A stretch of DNA of 40,222 bases from Desulfovulcanus ferrireducens (GTDB taxonomy: Bacteria > Desulfobacterota > Desulfovibrionia > Desulfovibrionales > Desulfonatronovibrionaceae). Under the pieces are notes generated by a model. It was not told the origin of the DNA, searched no databases, and saw only the letters and a program-made list of their open reading frames with translations. The stretch lies in contig NZ_JAGUQP010000028.1 in the NCBI RefSeq assembly GCF_018704065.1, forward strand, positions 1 to 40,222, in the 5' to 3' direction. Shown one piece after another: positions 9,701-18,393 of this stretch (positions are counted from its first letter, which is position 1; each line of letters begins with the position of its first letter). The position numbers were made by a program, and so were the translations under genes.

Positions 9701-9760
9701 TAGGCAGTAAGTAGTAATTGGCAAGACTTTGAGTTTTAACTAGTTGTTGGGAGTGATTAC
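9701..9760. repeat. Degenerate 7-base tandem repeat between motA and motB
   Basis: GGCAGTA, AGTAGTA, ATTGGCA, AGACTTT, GAGTTTT, AACTAGT, TGTTGGG can be read as consecutive heptamers. Periodicity is weaker at the right end. Confidence 0.55.
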
Positions 9761-9765
9761 GTTTT

Positions 9766-10494
9766 ATGCCCAGAAAGCAGGAAGAATGCAAATGTGAAGA
9801 AGGGCTGCCCGGTTGGTTAGCTACTTTTGCTGACCTCATGTCCCTGCTTTTGACTTTTTTTGTGCTACTCTTATCCTTTGCCAATATGGACATACAAAAG
9901 TTTCAGGACATGTTAGGTTCCATTAAGGATGCCTTTGGTGTACAGGTGCAAAGAAAGCAAGCTGATTATATAGCCTTTTCGCCCTCCCAATTTGAGCGTA
10001 AGGATATTTCTCTGGACCAAAATGCCCGATTGCTCTTGGGAATGGTCTTGCGAATCAAGGCCATGCTGGATGAAGATAGAGTTCTTAAAAAAAATGTGGA
10101 TGTAACCCCCGACGATCAGGGGGTGCTTATACGGGTGAACAGCGGTCTTATGTTTGAGCCGGGGAGTGCCAAGCTTAAGCCAGAAGCTGCGAAGGTGCTG
10201 GAACGGGTGATCAAAATTTTAAAGGAGTACAATTTTGATCTTATAGTCCGCGGCCATACTGATGACCGGCCGGTTCGTTCAGGTAAATATCCGTCCAACT
10301 GGGAGCTTTCAGCAGCAAGAGCAGCAGCAGCCTTGCGCTATATAGTGGAAAAAGGCGGCATTAATCCCTCCAGGTTAAAAGCTGTTGGTTATGCTGACAC
10401 CAGGCCTCTTGTGCCCAATAATTCCGAGAGTAATAGAGCCATAAATCGGCGAGTAGAGTTTTACTATCATCGACCTAAGGTTGAAGGTTGGTAA
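9766..10494 (+). CDS. motB: Flagellar motor stator protein MotB
   Basis: 242 residues. The N-terminal plug and membrane segment (about 17-38) hold D23 in LATFADLMSLLLTFF, the ion-binding aspartate. A linker leads to an OmpA-like peptidoglycan-binding domain (about 115-235) with VRGHTDD, NWELSAARA and VGYADTRP. It anchors the stator to the cell wall. GGGAG lies in the leader but about 11 bases from the ATG, so initiation may be modest. Confidence 0.96.
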   Translation: MPRKQEECKCEEGLPGWLATFADLMSLLLTFFVLLLSFANMDIQKFQDMLGSIKDAFGVQVQRKQADYIAFSPSQFERKDISLDQNARLLLGMVLRIKAMLDEDRVLKKNVDVTPDDQGVLIRVNSGLMFEPGSAKLKPEAAKVLERVIKILKEYNFDLIVRGHTDDRPVRSGKYPSNWELSAARAAAALRYIVEKGGINPSRLKAVGYADTRPLVPNNSESNRAINRRVEFYYHRPKVEGW

Positions 10495-10597
10495 GTCTAG
10501 TAATGGCTGACAGGTTAAAAGGCAAAGAGATAGAAAAATTGTCTTGATTTTTTAGGCTCTTTACTTTTGCCCTTTCGTCTAATCCCAATAAAAGCAA

Positions 10598-10640
10598 CAA
10601 ACTCAATGAACTCGACAAACCCAACAAACACAACTGATTT
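10598..10640. repeat. 9-base tandem repeat at the start of the CgeB-type gene
   Basis: CAACAAACT, CAATGAACT, CGACAAACC, CAACAAACA, CAACTG: a 9-base unit. Because nine is a multiple of three it stays in frame and encodes the NSTNPTNTT residues at the predicted N-terminus. Confidence 0.7.
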
Positions 10641-12273
10641 TGACATTGTTGTTGACACAGGTGAGCAAAAGGTCTGTTTATTAGGGCCTTACGGGGTTAA
10701 GCGGATAGAAGAAGAAGTGCGGCAGCTTGTAAAGCAGAAACAGGTGTTGCCTGTTTTGGTTGGGTCCGGCACAAAAGAAATTTTGCATACGGTTTTAGAG
10801 GCTTGGTCCGGGCCTGTGGCAATTGTCGATAAAGAAGAAAAGATTCTGGTTCAGACTAAAGTTTTTGAGGAGTTTGGACAAAAAAAAAACATTTTTTGGG
10901 TACGCGAGTATAATGCTTCCAGAGCCTTAAAAAAATTGACCGCGTGGCAGATGGATCATGGCGGCCACCCTTTTTATCCCCTTATAATACCTGCCTACTT
11001 ACGTATTGATCCGAAATATTACAAACAAGTTGTGTCTTTTCTTAAGGCAAGCCAGCAATTTAATTTTTGGGAGCGAGTAAGATATAAAAAGTTTGCCAAT
11101 GATCAGCCCAGGATCCTGCTGATTACCAGCAAATATTTTTTAATGGGAGAAGTGATTGCGGCCTGTAAACGGCTTGGTATTCCCCATTATCTTTTGCAAC
11201 TTGAGGACCAGAAGCTGGGGTGCGAAAAGTTTGTAAAAGATTTTTTACAAGCGGTTGTTGAATTTAAGCCTGATTTTGTTTTTACAATAAATCATCTGGG
11301 AGTTGATCGAGAGGGTATACTTGTTGAGCTTTTAGAGAGGTTAGAATTACCTCTAGCTTCCTGGTTTGTAGATAACCCTCATTTGATCCTGTACATGTAT
11401 AATAATCTGACCAGTCCATGGACGACTATATTTACCTGGGATGCGGATAATATTGAGGAATTAAAGAAAAAGGGTTTTGAGCGTGTTTACTATCTGCCTC
11501 TGGCATCTGATATTTTCCGTTTCAGGCCTGGGATAGCCAGCAAAGATAACCGTTGGCAAAGCGATATTTCTTTTGTTGGAAATTCAATGGTAGCCAAGGT
11601 GAGAAGTAAATTAAAAAAGATAGCGTCTTTTCAAGGCCTGCTCAACGGATACCATAAGGTAGCTAGGGCTTTTCTGGAGAGTAAAAAGCGTTCTGTAAAT
11701 CTTTTATTAAAGTTAGAATTTCCGCACCTTTATAAAGAGTGGCAGAGATTGCCTGATATTGAAAAGAAACTTGAGTTCGAGGCCATGGTTACCTGGGAGG
11801 CAACGCGTATTTATCGTAAGCTATGCGTAAAGGAAATTCTGCCTTTTTCTCCCTTGATAGTCGGGGATAAGGGGTGGCAGGAAACATTTGGGAGCAATGA
11901 CTGGCAATGGCATCCTGAACTTAATTATTACCGTGATCTGCCGCAATTTTATCCCTGTTCTAAAATTAATTTTAACTGTACCAGCGCACAGATGAAAGGC
12001 GCAGTTAATCAAAGAGTTTTTGACGTGCCGGCTACCGGTTCTTTTTTGCTTACTGACTACCGCTATCAGATTGAAGATTTATTCGTCCCTGAAAAGGAGG
12101 TTGTTTTTTATAGAGATGTTGGAGAAATTGGGGAAATGGTGAGGTTTTACCTGGCCAGGCCGGAAAAGAGAGAAAAGATTGCCAGGGCTGCTTATCTGCG
12201 AGTAAAAAAGGATCATACTTATGAAAAACGCATACAGTTTCTTTGTAATAAAATGAAAGAAATATACAAATAG
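10606..12273 (+). CDS. CgeB-type glycosyltransferase (DUF3880 + Glyco_trans_1_2)
   Basis: About 555 residues from the ATG at 10606; an in-frame TTG at 10567 would add 13. SWFVDNPHLILYM with an adjacent TIFTWD and the SFVGNS segment are typical of the DUF3880/CgeB family. The C-terminal third has the PATGSFLLTDYRYQIEDLF and REKIARAAYLRVKKDHTYEKR blocks of a GT-B transferase. The first residues (NSTNPTNTT) are encoded by a 9-base repeat, so the true start may lie just inside, near residue 12-15. No Shine-Dalgarno is present. It lies between stator and flagellar hook genes with a second glycosyltransferase, which suggests, without proof, a role in flagellin or surface glycan modification. Confidence 0.82.
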   Translation: MNSTNPTNTTDFDIVVDTGEQKVCLLGPYGVKRIEEEVRQLVKQKQVLPVLVGSGTKEILHTVLEAWSGPVAIVDKEEKILVQTKVFEEFGQKKNIFWVREYNASRALKKLTAWQMDHGGHPFYPLIIPAYLRIDPKYYKQVVSFLKASQQFNFWERVRYKKFANDQPRILLITSKYFLMGEVIAACKRLGIPHYLLQLEDQKLGCEKFVKDFLQAVVEFKPDFVFTINHLGVDREGILVELLERLELPLASWFVDNPHLILYMYNNLTSPWTTIFTWDADNIEELKKKGFERVYYLPLASDIFRFRPGIASKDNRWQSDISFVGNSMVAKVRSKLKKIASFQGLLNGYHKVARAFLESKKRSVNLLLKLEFPHLYKEWQRLPDIEKKLEFEAMVTWEATRIYRKLCVKEILPFSPLIVGDKGWQETFGSNDWQWHPELNYYRDLPQFYPCSKINFNCTSAQMKGAVNQRVFDVPATGSFLLTDYRYQIEDLFVPEKEVVFYRDVGEIGEMVRFYLARPEKREKIARAAYLRVKKDHTYEKRIQFLCNKMKEIYK

Positions 12274-12301
12274 GATCAGGGGCTAAACCTTAAACTTATT
12301 T

Positions 12302-13705
12302 ATGGTTAAACCAATTTTAGTTTTACAGATGCAGCGCATGGGGGATTTGATTTTATCTTTCCCCCTTTTTTTATGGCTGTCCCGGACTTACCATCACACT
12401 CCGGTATGGACTGTTGCCGAAGAAGATTTTTTCCAGGGTCTGATGCCGATTTCACCTCAGGTAGTATATGTCCCGTGGAATAATTATTCTTATATTTTAA
12501 AGGAAAAATATTCTCTGGTCATAAATTTAAGCCACAGAAGAGAGGCAGCATGGCTAGCCGGGCAGATAAAGGCTGACGAAAAAATCGGTCCTTATCTGGA
12601 CAGGGATGATTACCAATATATTGCAGGAAAGTGGCAACTATACAGGGCGAGTCTCGTCCAAAGTAACAGGCATAATCGTTTTCATTGGGCAGACTTGAAT
12701 GCCCTGGATGTGATTCCTTTTGATCTGATGAAAAGCACAATTTGGCCTGAGCCTAGGATATTACCTTCGAACGGAAACAAGGTGGGTTTATTTTTAGGTG
12801 CCAGTGAGCGGAGTAAGCGTCCTTCCGCAAGGTTTTGGAGTCTTCTGGCTCAGAGGCTGATAGAGTATGGCCTCAGACCTGTATTTTTGGGCGGGAAGGC
12901 TGAGGTTGAACTGGCCGAAAGGGTTAAGTCTGACTTGGATGTCCGGGTCTTGGATTTGACCGGGCAACTCAGCCTGGACCAACTGGTCAGGATCGGCCAA
13001 ACTTTGCAGCTCTTAGTTACTCCTGATACAGGCCCTATGCACTTGGCCGCATGGACAGGTTTAAGAGTACTAAATCTGTCCATGGGCCCTGTAAATCCGT
13101 GGGAAACAGGTCCGTATCAGCCAGGACATTTGGTGTTAAGAGCTAACTTAAGCTGCAGAGGATGTTGGACGTGCAAATTTACTGAACCAAAATGTGGACA
13201 AAAATTTGATCCTCGGAAGATAGCTTTTCTGGTTAAAGAAATTGTTTTCTACGAAACAAGCAGACTGGGCAAAACCCGAATTAACGGTCTGGAATTGTTT
13301 ACTACCCAAAGGACGGGAACTCTTTATCATTTGCTGGCGATACACCAAAGATTCACCTTGTCAGACCTGTTTGGGCAGCTCTGGCGTTCTTTTTGGGGCT
13401 ATCATTTTGGTTTGTGGGCCAGAGAGGAAGTCTTTTCTATTGCTGAAGAAATCAGGGCAAAACACCCACTTTTTGCAAAGTCTTTTCAAGAAGGTCTGTT
13501 TTTAATATTAGATCAGATAAAAAGGGTAGTTAGAACAAGACAGGTTCCTGAACCGGATTTCTGGTCCAACTCCCCTCCTATGCTCAGACCCTTGACCAGC
13601 TATATTCATCTCTTTTGGCAAAATACAAATTTTACTCCTGCCTCTTTAAAAAAGTCCTTGGATTTGGTGGAAGAGTTCTATTCGATGTTCGATGTTGGGT
13701 TCTAG
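12302..13705 (+). CDS. Glycosyltransferase family 9 (heptosyltransferase-like)
   Basis: 467 residues. The first 320 or so are a GT9 domain: ILVLQMQRMGDLILSFPLF at the N-terminus, GASERSKRPSARFWSLL for the nucleotide-sugar half, and TPDTGPMHLAAWTG, the family signature. A CRGCWTC cysteine motif follows. The remaining 140 or so residues are an extension with no family I recognise. The last residues (SMFDVGF) are encoded by the start of a 7-base repeat (TTCGATG units) that continues past the stop. GT9 enzymes add heptose or similar sugars to LPS core; some act on flagellin. It follows the CgeB-type gene by 28 bases and is probably co-transcribed. Confidence 0.86.
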   Translation: MVKPILVLQMQRMGDLILSFPLFLWLSRTYHHTPVWTVAEEDFFQGLMPISPQVVYVPWNNYSYILKEKYSLVINLSHRREAAWLAGQIKADEKIGPYLDRDDYQYIAGKWQLYRASLVQSNRHNRFHWADLNALDVIPFDLMKSTIWPEPRILPSNGNKVGLFLGASERSKRPSARFWSLLAQRLIEYGLRPVFLGGKAEVELAERVKSDLDVRVLDLTGQLSLDQLVRIGQTLQLLVTPDTGPMHLAAWTGLRVLNLSMGPVNPWETGPYQPGHLVLRANLSCRGCWTCKFTEPKCGQKFDPRKIAFLVKEIVFYETSRLGKTRINGLELFTTQRTGTLYHLLAIHQRFTLSDLFGQLWRSFWGYHFGLWAREEVFSIAEEIRAKHPLFAKSFQEGLFLILDQIKRVVRTRQVPEPDFWSNSPPMLRPLTSYIHLFWQNTNFTPASLKKSLDLVEEFYSMFDVGF

Positions 13706-13742
13706 GTGCTTGGGTAATGTTGTTCGAGTTAGTTCTTAGTTA
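13679..13742. repeat. 7-base tandem repeat spanning the end of the GT9 gene
   Basis: TTCGATG, TTCGATG, TTGGGTT, CTAGGTG, CTTGGGT, AATGTTG, TTCGAGT, TAGTTCT. The first units encode the last residues of the glycosyltransferase and supply its stop; the rest fills the spacer before fliK. Confidence 0.72.
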
Positions 13743-13824
13743 ATTTTTCCTGCCTTCCCCCGTATTTTCACTTTTCACTCAATTGGAACAGTAATTGAAG
13801 TCTTTGACCTCAAGGAGGTCAGAG

Positions 13825-15444
13825 ATGCAATTTTTTCCTCATATTTCCGCTCCAGAACAATCGTTTTTGTCTGGTATTCCGACAAAAGAGCTTCGAGGTC
13901 CAGGGCAAGGTTCTCAATTTGATCAAGTCTTTTCTTCCCTTGTATCCTCTGAAAATAATTGTGAAAGCTTATCCCATTGCAGGAAGCAGAATTTAAGGGA
14001 TGTTGAGCCAAGAAAGAATGATGCACAAAGGGGAGAGGATAAGAGAGTTTTTTGGTCTGACAAGCTAAGTGAGGAAGATTTTTCCTCTTTAAAAGATGTT
14101 TTGAAAAATTTTGGTGTAGAAAAGGAAAAAATTCAGGTCTTGGAGAAAAAGTTTCGGGAAAAGGGGCTGTCTTGGAAAGATGTAGTCCTTTGTCTGGGAC
14201 TTGGTAGTTTGTTGACTAAGGATATTGGACAGTTAAATGCCAATTTAAAAAGAGGATTAACTTCTTTTTTTCAGAAGATAAATTTCACTCCGGAAAAGAG
14301 TCAAGAACTGGTAGCTAAGCTTGAACAAAATAAAAAAATGGAAGTGTGGAAAGAAATTGCTGAAAAGCTCAAAGAAATGCCACAGGGGCGAAAGATATCT
14401 TTAACTCAGAATGAGATAAAAAGTCTTAAGGTGGCTTTTGGGGTAGAAAAAGATCAGTTTTTTTTATCTGGTTTTGTAAATAAAGAGTTAAGTTTGGGAG
14501 AATTAAAGAATTTATTGGCTATAATAAAAAAAGAGGCAATGCGAACAGCGCCTGAAATCAATGAAGATGTAATGCGGTCAGTCTCTGAGGAAAGCAAAGC
14601 GATAATGGTTGATGGGCAAAGTAAGGAAGTTTTGATGTTGAGGTCAATAAGGCAACTCGCCCATAAGACAGAGAAGAAGGGTTTGAATAATGACCGAGGC
14701 AAAGAAGGCATAGATAACAATACTTTGCTCAAGGCTAAGGAAAATGGTGTACTACATCAAGGACGGCATCACGAAGGCAAGTCATTTAATGTTAATAAAG
14801 AAAAGGAAAAAGAGAATAATGATGACCAGCGAAATTTCTTGGGACAACGTGTTAAAGTAAAAACCGGTAAAGATGCTCAAGGACACTTTCACAAAGCAGA
14901 TAATGTCCACGATGAAATAAATGTTTTTCAGGTGAAAAACGAGAGTGATTGGCAGACAAAATTTGGGGGTGGCAGGGAAAAGATATCGAGACAGGTAATG
15001 GAGCAAGTTCAAAACGGGGTGGTTCAAAATTTAGGTAACGGCCGGCGGCAGATTAGATTGCAATTAAGCCCACCTGATTTGGGACGGTTACATGTTGTTT
15101 TACAGGTCAAAAACAACGAGGTTAAGGCGCTTATCAAAACCACAAACCATGATGTCACCCAGATTGTTAGTGAAAATTTGAATCAATTGAAGACCAGTCT
15201 GGAACAACAGGGGTTAAAAGTAGGAAAGTTAGAAGTGCAGACTCAGCTCCCTGATGGCCAGATGAGTACGCCCTGGCAGGGCTCTGACAAACATAATCAG
15301 GCTCAGGAGCATCTTCGTAAAGGAATAAACCTGGCCAGGCTACGAGGACTTAGTGAGAGCCGGGAAGAAAATTTGGCCCATGATGTGCAGAATATAGGGC
15401 ATGGAGAAAATATTTCCCAGTCAGGGATAGATTTATTTGCCTAG
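13825..15444 (+). CDS. fliK: Flagellar hook-length control protein FliK
   Basis: 539 residues from the ATG at 13825, chosen because AAGGAGG lies 7 bases upstream; the longer frame from TTG at 13795 has no support. The N-terminal and middle parts are low-complexity, hydrophilic and Lys/Glu/Asn-rich, as usual for the FliK ruler. The C-terminal Flg_hook domain (about 400-480) has QIRLQLSPPDLGRLHVVLQV, the expected signature. FliK measures the hook and switches export specificity from hook to filament. flgD follows 11 bases downstream. Confidence 0.92.
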   Translation: MQFFPHISAPEQSFLSGIPTKELRGPGQGSQFDQVFSSLVSSENNCESLSHCRKQNLRDVEPRKNDAQRGEDKRVFWSDKLSEEDFSSLKDVLKNFGVEKEKIQVLEKKFREKGLSWKDVVLCLGLGSLLTKDIGQLNANLKRGLTSFFQKINFTPEKSQELVAKLEQNKKMEVWKEIAEKLKEMPQGRKISLTQNEIKSLKVAFGVEKDQFFLSGFVNKELSLGELKNLLAIIKKEAMRTAPEINEDVMRSVSEESKAIMVDGQSKEVLMLRSIRQLAHKTEKKGLNNDRGKEGIDNNTLLKAKENGVLHQGRHHEGKSFNVNKEKEKENNDDQRNFLGQRVKVKTGKDAQGHFHKADNVHDEINVFQVKNESDWQTKFGGGREKISRQVMEQVQNGVVQNLGNGRRQIRLQLSPPDLGRLHVVLQVKNNEVKALIKTTNHDVTQIVSENLNQLKTSLEQQGLKVGKLEVQTQLPDGQMSTPWQGSDKHNQAQEHLRKGINLARLRGLSESREENLAHDVQNIGHGENISQSGIDLFA

Positions 15445-15455
15445 CGAGGTGGAGA

Positions 15456-16160
15456 ATGCAAACTAATGGTGTTGATTATTTGCTTGGCGGGTATGAGCGA
15501 GATTTCACCGGTCAGACTAGAAAAACTGGTGATGCAGCTCCTATGGGTAAGGATGAGTTTTTAAAGCTTCTAGTTACCCAATTAGAGCATCAGGATCCAT
15601 TGAATCCCATGGATGATCGTGAATTTACAGCTCAGTTGGCACAATTTTCAAGCCTTGAGCAGTTGACTAGTATTTCTGAAGGTATCAAGAGCCTAAATGA
15701 AGATAAGGCCAGGCAGGAAATGCTTGGCGCGGTGAGTTTTATCGGCAAGGAAGTGCGTGCAAGTGGTGATAGTTTGAGTAAAGAAGGCAATAATGTTTCT
15801 ACCGTGTACTATCATTTTGATGACGTGGCTTCAAAGGTATACATCAATATTTTTGACTCCTTTGGAAACCTTGTGCGCTCGGAAAATGTAGGCTCAAGGC
15901 AGCCGGGTGATTATGAGTTTGTCTGGGACGGTAAAACTTATACTGGCAGTTATGCCCCTGATGGTGTTTATTCTGTGAGCATTGCCGCAGAGGGTGTTAA
16001 TGGTCAACCAGTATTGGTTGACACTGAAGTCAGTGGTAAGGTGTCTGGTGTACAAAATATGAATGGTCAATCATACCTGCGCTTAGAAGATGGGCGACAG
16101 GTTAATTTTGTAGATGTTAAAGAGATTGTTAACCCTAGTAGCGATGATAGCCAGAAATAG
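15456..16160 (+). CDS. flgD: Flagellar hook assembly (capping) protein FlgD
   Basis: 234 residues. The N-terminal capping region has GKDEFLKLLVTQLEHQDPL and FTAQLAQFSSLEQL, the hallmark of FlgD. The rest forms the FlnA-like and tudor domains (NVGSRQPGDYEFVWDGKTY). FlgD caps the growing hook while FlgE subunits add beneath it. The AGGTGGAG site lies just before the ATG. Operon order fliK-flgD-flgE is standard. Confidence 0.96.
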   Translation: MQTNGVDYLLGGYERDFTGQTRKTGDAAPMGKDEFLKLLVTQLEHQDPLNPMDDREFTAQLAQFSSLEQLTSISEGIKSLNEDKARQEMLGAVSFIGKEVRASGDSLSKEGNNVSTVYYHFDDVASKVYINIFDSFGNLVRSENVGSRQPGDYEFVWDGKTYTGSYAPDGVYSVSIAAEGVNGQPVLVDTEVSGKVSGVQNMNGQSYLRLEDGRQVNFVDVKEIVNPSSDDSQK

Positions 16161-16175
16161 CTAGGAGGTTTGAAT

Positions 16176-17834
16176 ATGGGACTTTCAGCAGCATTATATT
16201 CAGGAACCAGCGGGCTTAGGGCTCATGGAGAGGCCATGTCTGTTATAGGCAATAATATTTCCAATGTGAGCACAATCGGTTTCAAAGGGTCTAGAATGCA
16301 TTTCGAAGATGCCCTGAATCAGGAAATTACTACTGCAGTTGGAGTAGGACAGGTCGGTAGAGGGGTTGCTATAGGTACTGTTATGACAGATTTTGCTCAA
16401 GGTTCTCTGGAAACTACCACCGAGTCTACTGATTTGGCCATAGGTGGCAATGGATTCTTCATTGTCTCCCCAAAGGATGAGGAAACGCAATATTATACTC
16501 GGGCAGGAAATTTTCGTTTTGATAAAGATGGTTACCTGGTAGATCCCCACGGTTATGTGGTCCAGGGCTGGGAAGTGCTTCAGGAAGATACGTCATCTGC
16601 AGCTACAGTTGAGCAGGCAGCTAGTCAAACTGCTAGTATAAAGACAAGAGGAGTGCCCACAGATATTCGCCTGGAGAATTTTCAGTCTCCTCCTCAACCT
16701 ACATCTCGAGTAAGTATGGTTGTCAATCTGGACTCACAAAGTGAAGATAGGTCAACAGATAAAGCGGATCCGTTTTTTGCCATGTTTAAAAAATGGAGTG
16801 CTAATGCCAGCGTTCCTATTGGAGACACGGCTTATGCATATCAAAGTACCATTAAGGTTTATGATGAAAATGGCACATCACATAATTTAACAGTTTATTT
16901 TGATCCGGTCAGGGAAGATATTACTGATACAGGAGGTAAACAGTACTGGGAATTTATGGTTACTGTTCCTCCGAATGAAGACAACAGGTCCTTTTGGAGT
17001 AGCGTGACCAATACTGATAAAAAGGGTGTGTTAATGATAGGTTCTCTAACCTTTAATACCGCCGGAGAAGTAGAGAATATGAGCGCATTCACGTTGAATA
17101 ATAACAACGTGACTCTTTCTGACCCCAACAATCTAAATGAGTGGGAACCAGCACTGTTTTCACAAAATGGATACCCCATATGCACGGCCAATTTTTTGGC
17201 TGCAACTGGTGCTGATTTTACTGACGGGGCTAATGCCAAGAATATTGAGATAAATTTTGGCATTCGCAATAAGGATTTAAGCGATCCAGACGGTACCGGC
17301 CCTAAATATCCTGGTTGGTATGACCCTGATACCACCGATTACACTGACCCCAGCGAAATTGGTACAGATCAGACAAAATTAATCGGTTTTTTAGACCCTG
17401 AGTATGGTGCTCTCTCGACAACTACCTATAGTACCGGTTCGACAACATTGTATCAATCTCAGGATGGCTATACAGCCGGATTTTTACAAAATATTAGTGT
17501 GGACCGTGACGGGGTGATAACTGGAAGATACTCTAATGGACAGATTTTACCACTCTATGTTCTTACTCTTGCTGATTTTAACAATAAATATGCCTTGCAT
17601 CGTGAAGGGGGCAATTTATTCTCACAGACGAGAGAGTCCGGTCCTCCTTTGACTGGCCTGCCCGGTACAGGAGGAAAAGGCACAATTGCCTCAAATTCTC
17701 TGGAACAATCTAATGTTGATCTGGCGAAGGAATTTGTAAAGATGATTACAACTGAGAAAGGATTTCAGGCTAATAGTAAGACTATAACTACAACCGACCA
17801 AATGCTTTCCGTGCTTATTCAGCTAAAACGATAA
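16176..17834 (+). CDS. flgE: Flagellar hook protein FlgE
   Basis: 552 residues from the ATG at 16176, which has TAGGAGGT at 16162-16169; the in-frame TTG at 16170 sits too close to that site. The N-terminus GLSAALYSGTSGLRAHGEAM and NNISNVSTIGFKGSR, together with the C-terminal SNSLEQSNVDLAKEFVKMI, are the conserved D0/D1 helices. The central variable domains make the protein longer than the enteric form (about 400). It polymerises into the hook. A strong terminator follows 18 bases after the stop. Confidence 0.96.
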   Translation: MGLSAALYSGTSGLRAHGEAMSVIGNNISNVSTIGFKGSRMHFEDALNQEITTAVGVGQVGRGVAIGTVMTDFAQGSLETTTESTDLAIGGNGFFIVSPKDEETQYYTRAGNFRFDKDGYLVDPHGYVVQGWEVLQEDTSSAATVEQAASQTASIKTRGVPTDIRLENFQSPPQPTSRVSMVVNLDSQSEDRSTDKADPFFAMFKKWSANASVPIGDTAYAYQSTIKVYDENGTSHNLTVYFDPVREDITDTGGKQYWEFMVTVPPNEDNRSFWSSVTNTDKKGVLMIGSLTFNTAGEVENMSAFTLNNNNVTLSDPNNLNEWEPALFSQNGYPICTANFLAATGADFTDGANAKNIEINFGIRNKDLSDPDGTGPKYPGWYDPDTTDYTDPSEIGTDQTKLIGFLDPEYGALSTTTYSTGSTTLYQSQDGYTAGFLQNISVDRDGVITGRYSNGQILPLYVLTLADFNNKYALHREGGNLFSQTRESGPPLTGLPGTGGKGTIASNSLEQSNVDLAKEFVKMITTEKGFQANSKTITTTDQMLSVLIQLKR

Positions 17835-17851
17835 TCAATTCGTTTCTAAAC

Positions 17852-17881
17852 AAAAAAGCCCCGCTAAGCGGGGCTTTTTTT
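17852..17881. terminator. Bidirectional intrinsic terminator between flgE and flaG
   Basis: An A-run, a perfect 8-bp GC-rich stem (AGCCCCGC / GCGGGGCT) with a TAA loop, and a T-run. The mirrored A and T tracts let it work on both strands: it ends flgE on the plus strand and flaG on the minus strand, whose stop is only a few bases away. Confidence 0.95.
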
Positions 17882-17884
17882 GTT

Positions 17885-18247
17885 TTATAGTGAGCGGTTT
17901 ATAAATATTCCAACCATTTTTTCAATTGACGCGGCCAGGTTAAGCAGCTCATCAGGTGGAATTTTACGGATGATTTTATTGGTTTCCGGATCCACCACAT
18001 CTACCTGTAATTTATTGGTTTCCTTGTGGATATGGAATTTAAGTTTAACACCTAATGAGTTGAGATAATTTTCTATGGATCTGGCAAGGTTTTCTATTTT
18101 TTCAAATTCGTTTTTCGGGAGTTTATCTGTCTTCTCCTTGTTTATATTTTTTTCTATATTCTGCCCGTGAGAGTCAACTTTCTTCTGGTCCGGAAGATAG
18201 TTGCTCGTATCCTGATTATTAAGATTCAGCGTATCTTGGACTTTCAT
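17885..18247 (-). CDS. flaG: FlaG family protein
   Basis: 120 residues. The N-terminal half is charged and disordered. The C-terminal half (about 60-118) has LKFHIHKETNKLQVDVVD followed by IIRKIPPDELLNLA, the conserved FlaG core. FlaG influences filament length and motility in several bacteria. It converges on flgE and is divergent from flagellin. Transcription should start at a near-consensus sigma-28 promoter at 18283-18309, and AGGTGGAG precedes the ATG. Confidence 0.9.
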   Translation of the reverse strand: MKVQDTLNLNNQDTSNYLPDQKKVDSHGQNIEKNINKEKTDKLPKNEFEKIENLARSIENYLNSLGVKLKFHIHKETNKLQVDVVDPETNKIIRKIPPDELLNLAASIEKMVGIFINRSL

Positions 18248-18282
18248 TTTTTTCTCTCCACCTTTTCTCTTCTTCCTTATCC

Positions 18283-18309
18283 TTATCGGAACTATTTTTA
18301 AAAACTTTA
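18283..18309 (-). promoter_or_regulatory. Sigma-28 (FliA) promoter of flaG
   Basis: Read on the minus strand: TAAAGTTT, an 11-base spacer, then TCCGATAA. This matches the sigma-28 consensus TAAAGTTT-N11-GCCGATAA at 15 of 16 positions. It lies 36 bases before the flaG ATG. This makes flaG a late, class-3 flagellar gene. Confidence 0.88.
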
Positions 18310-18393
18310 GCCTACTGTTGAGGCTAACTAAAATTTCTATTTTAATCTTTCGGCTAACTTAAGTTGGTGCCTATGTGATTTACTAGGAAAAAA

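Noticed and set aside
13795-13824. Upstream TTG start for fliK
   Set aside because: The strong Shine-Dalgarno lies inside this extension and points to the ATG at 13825.
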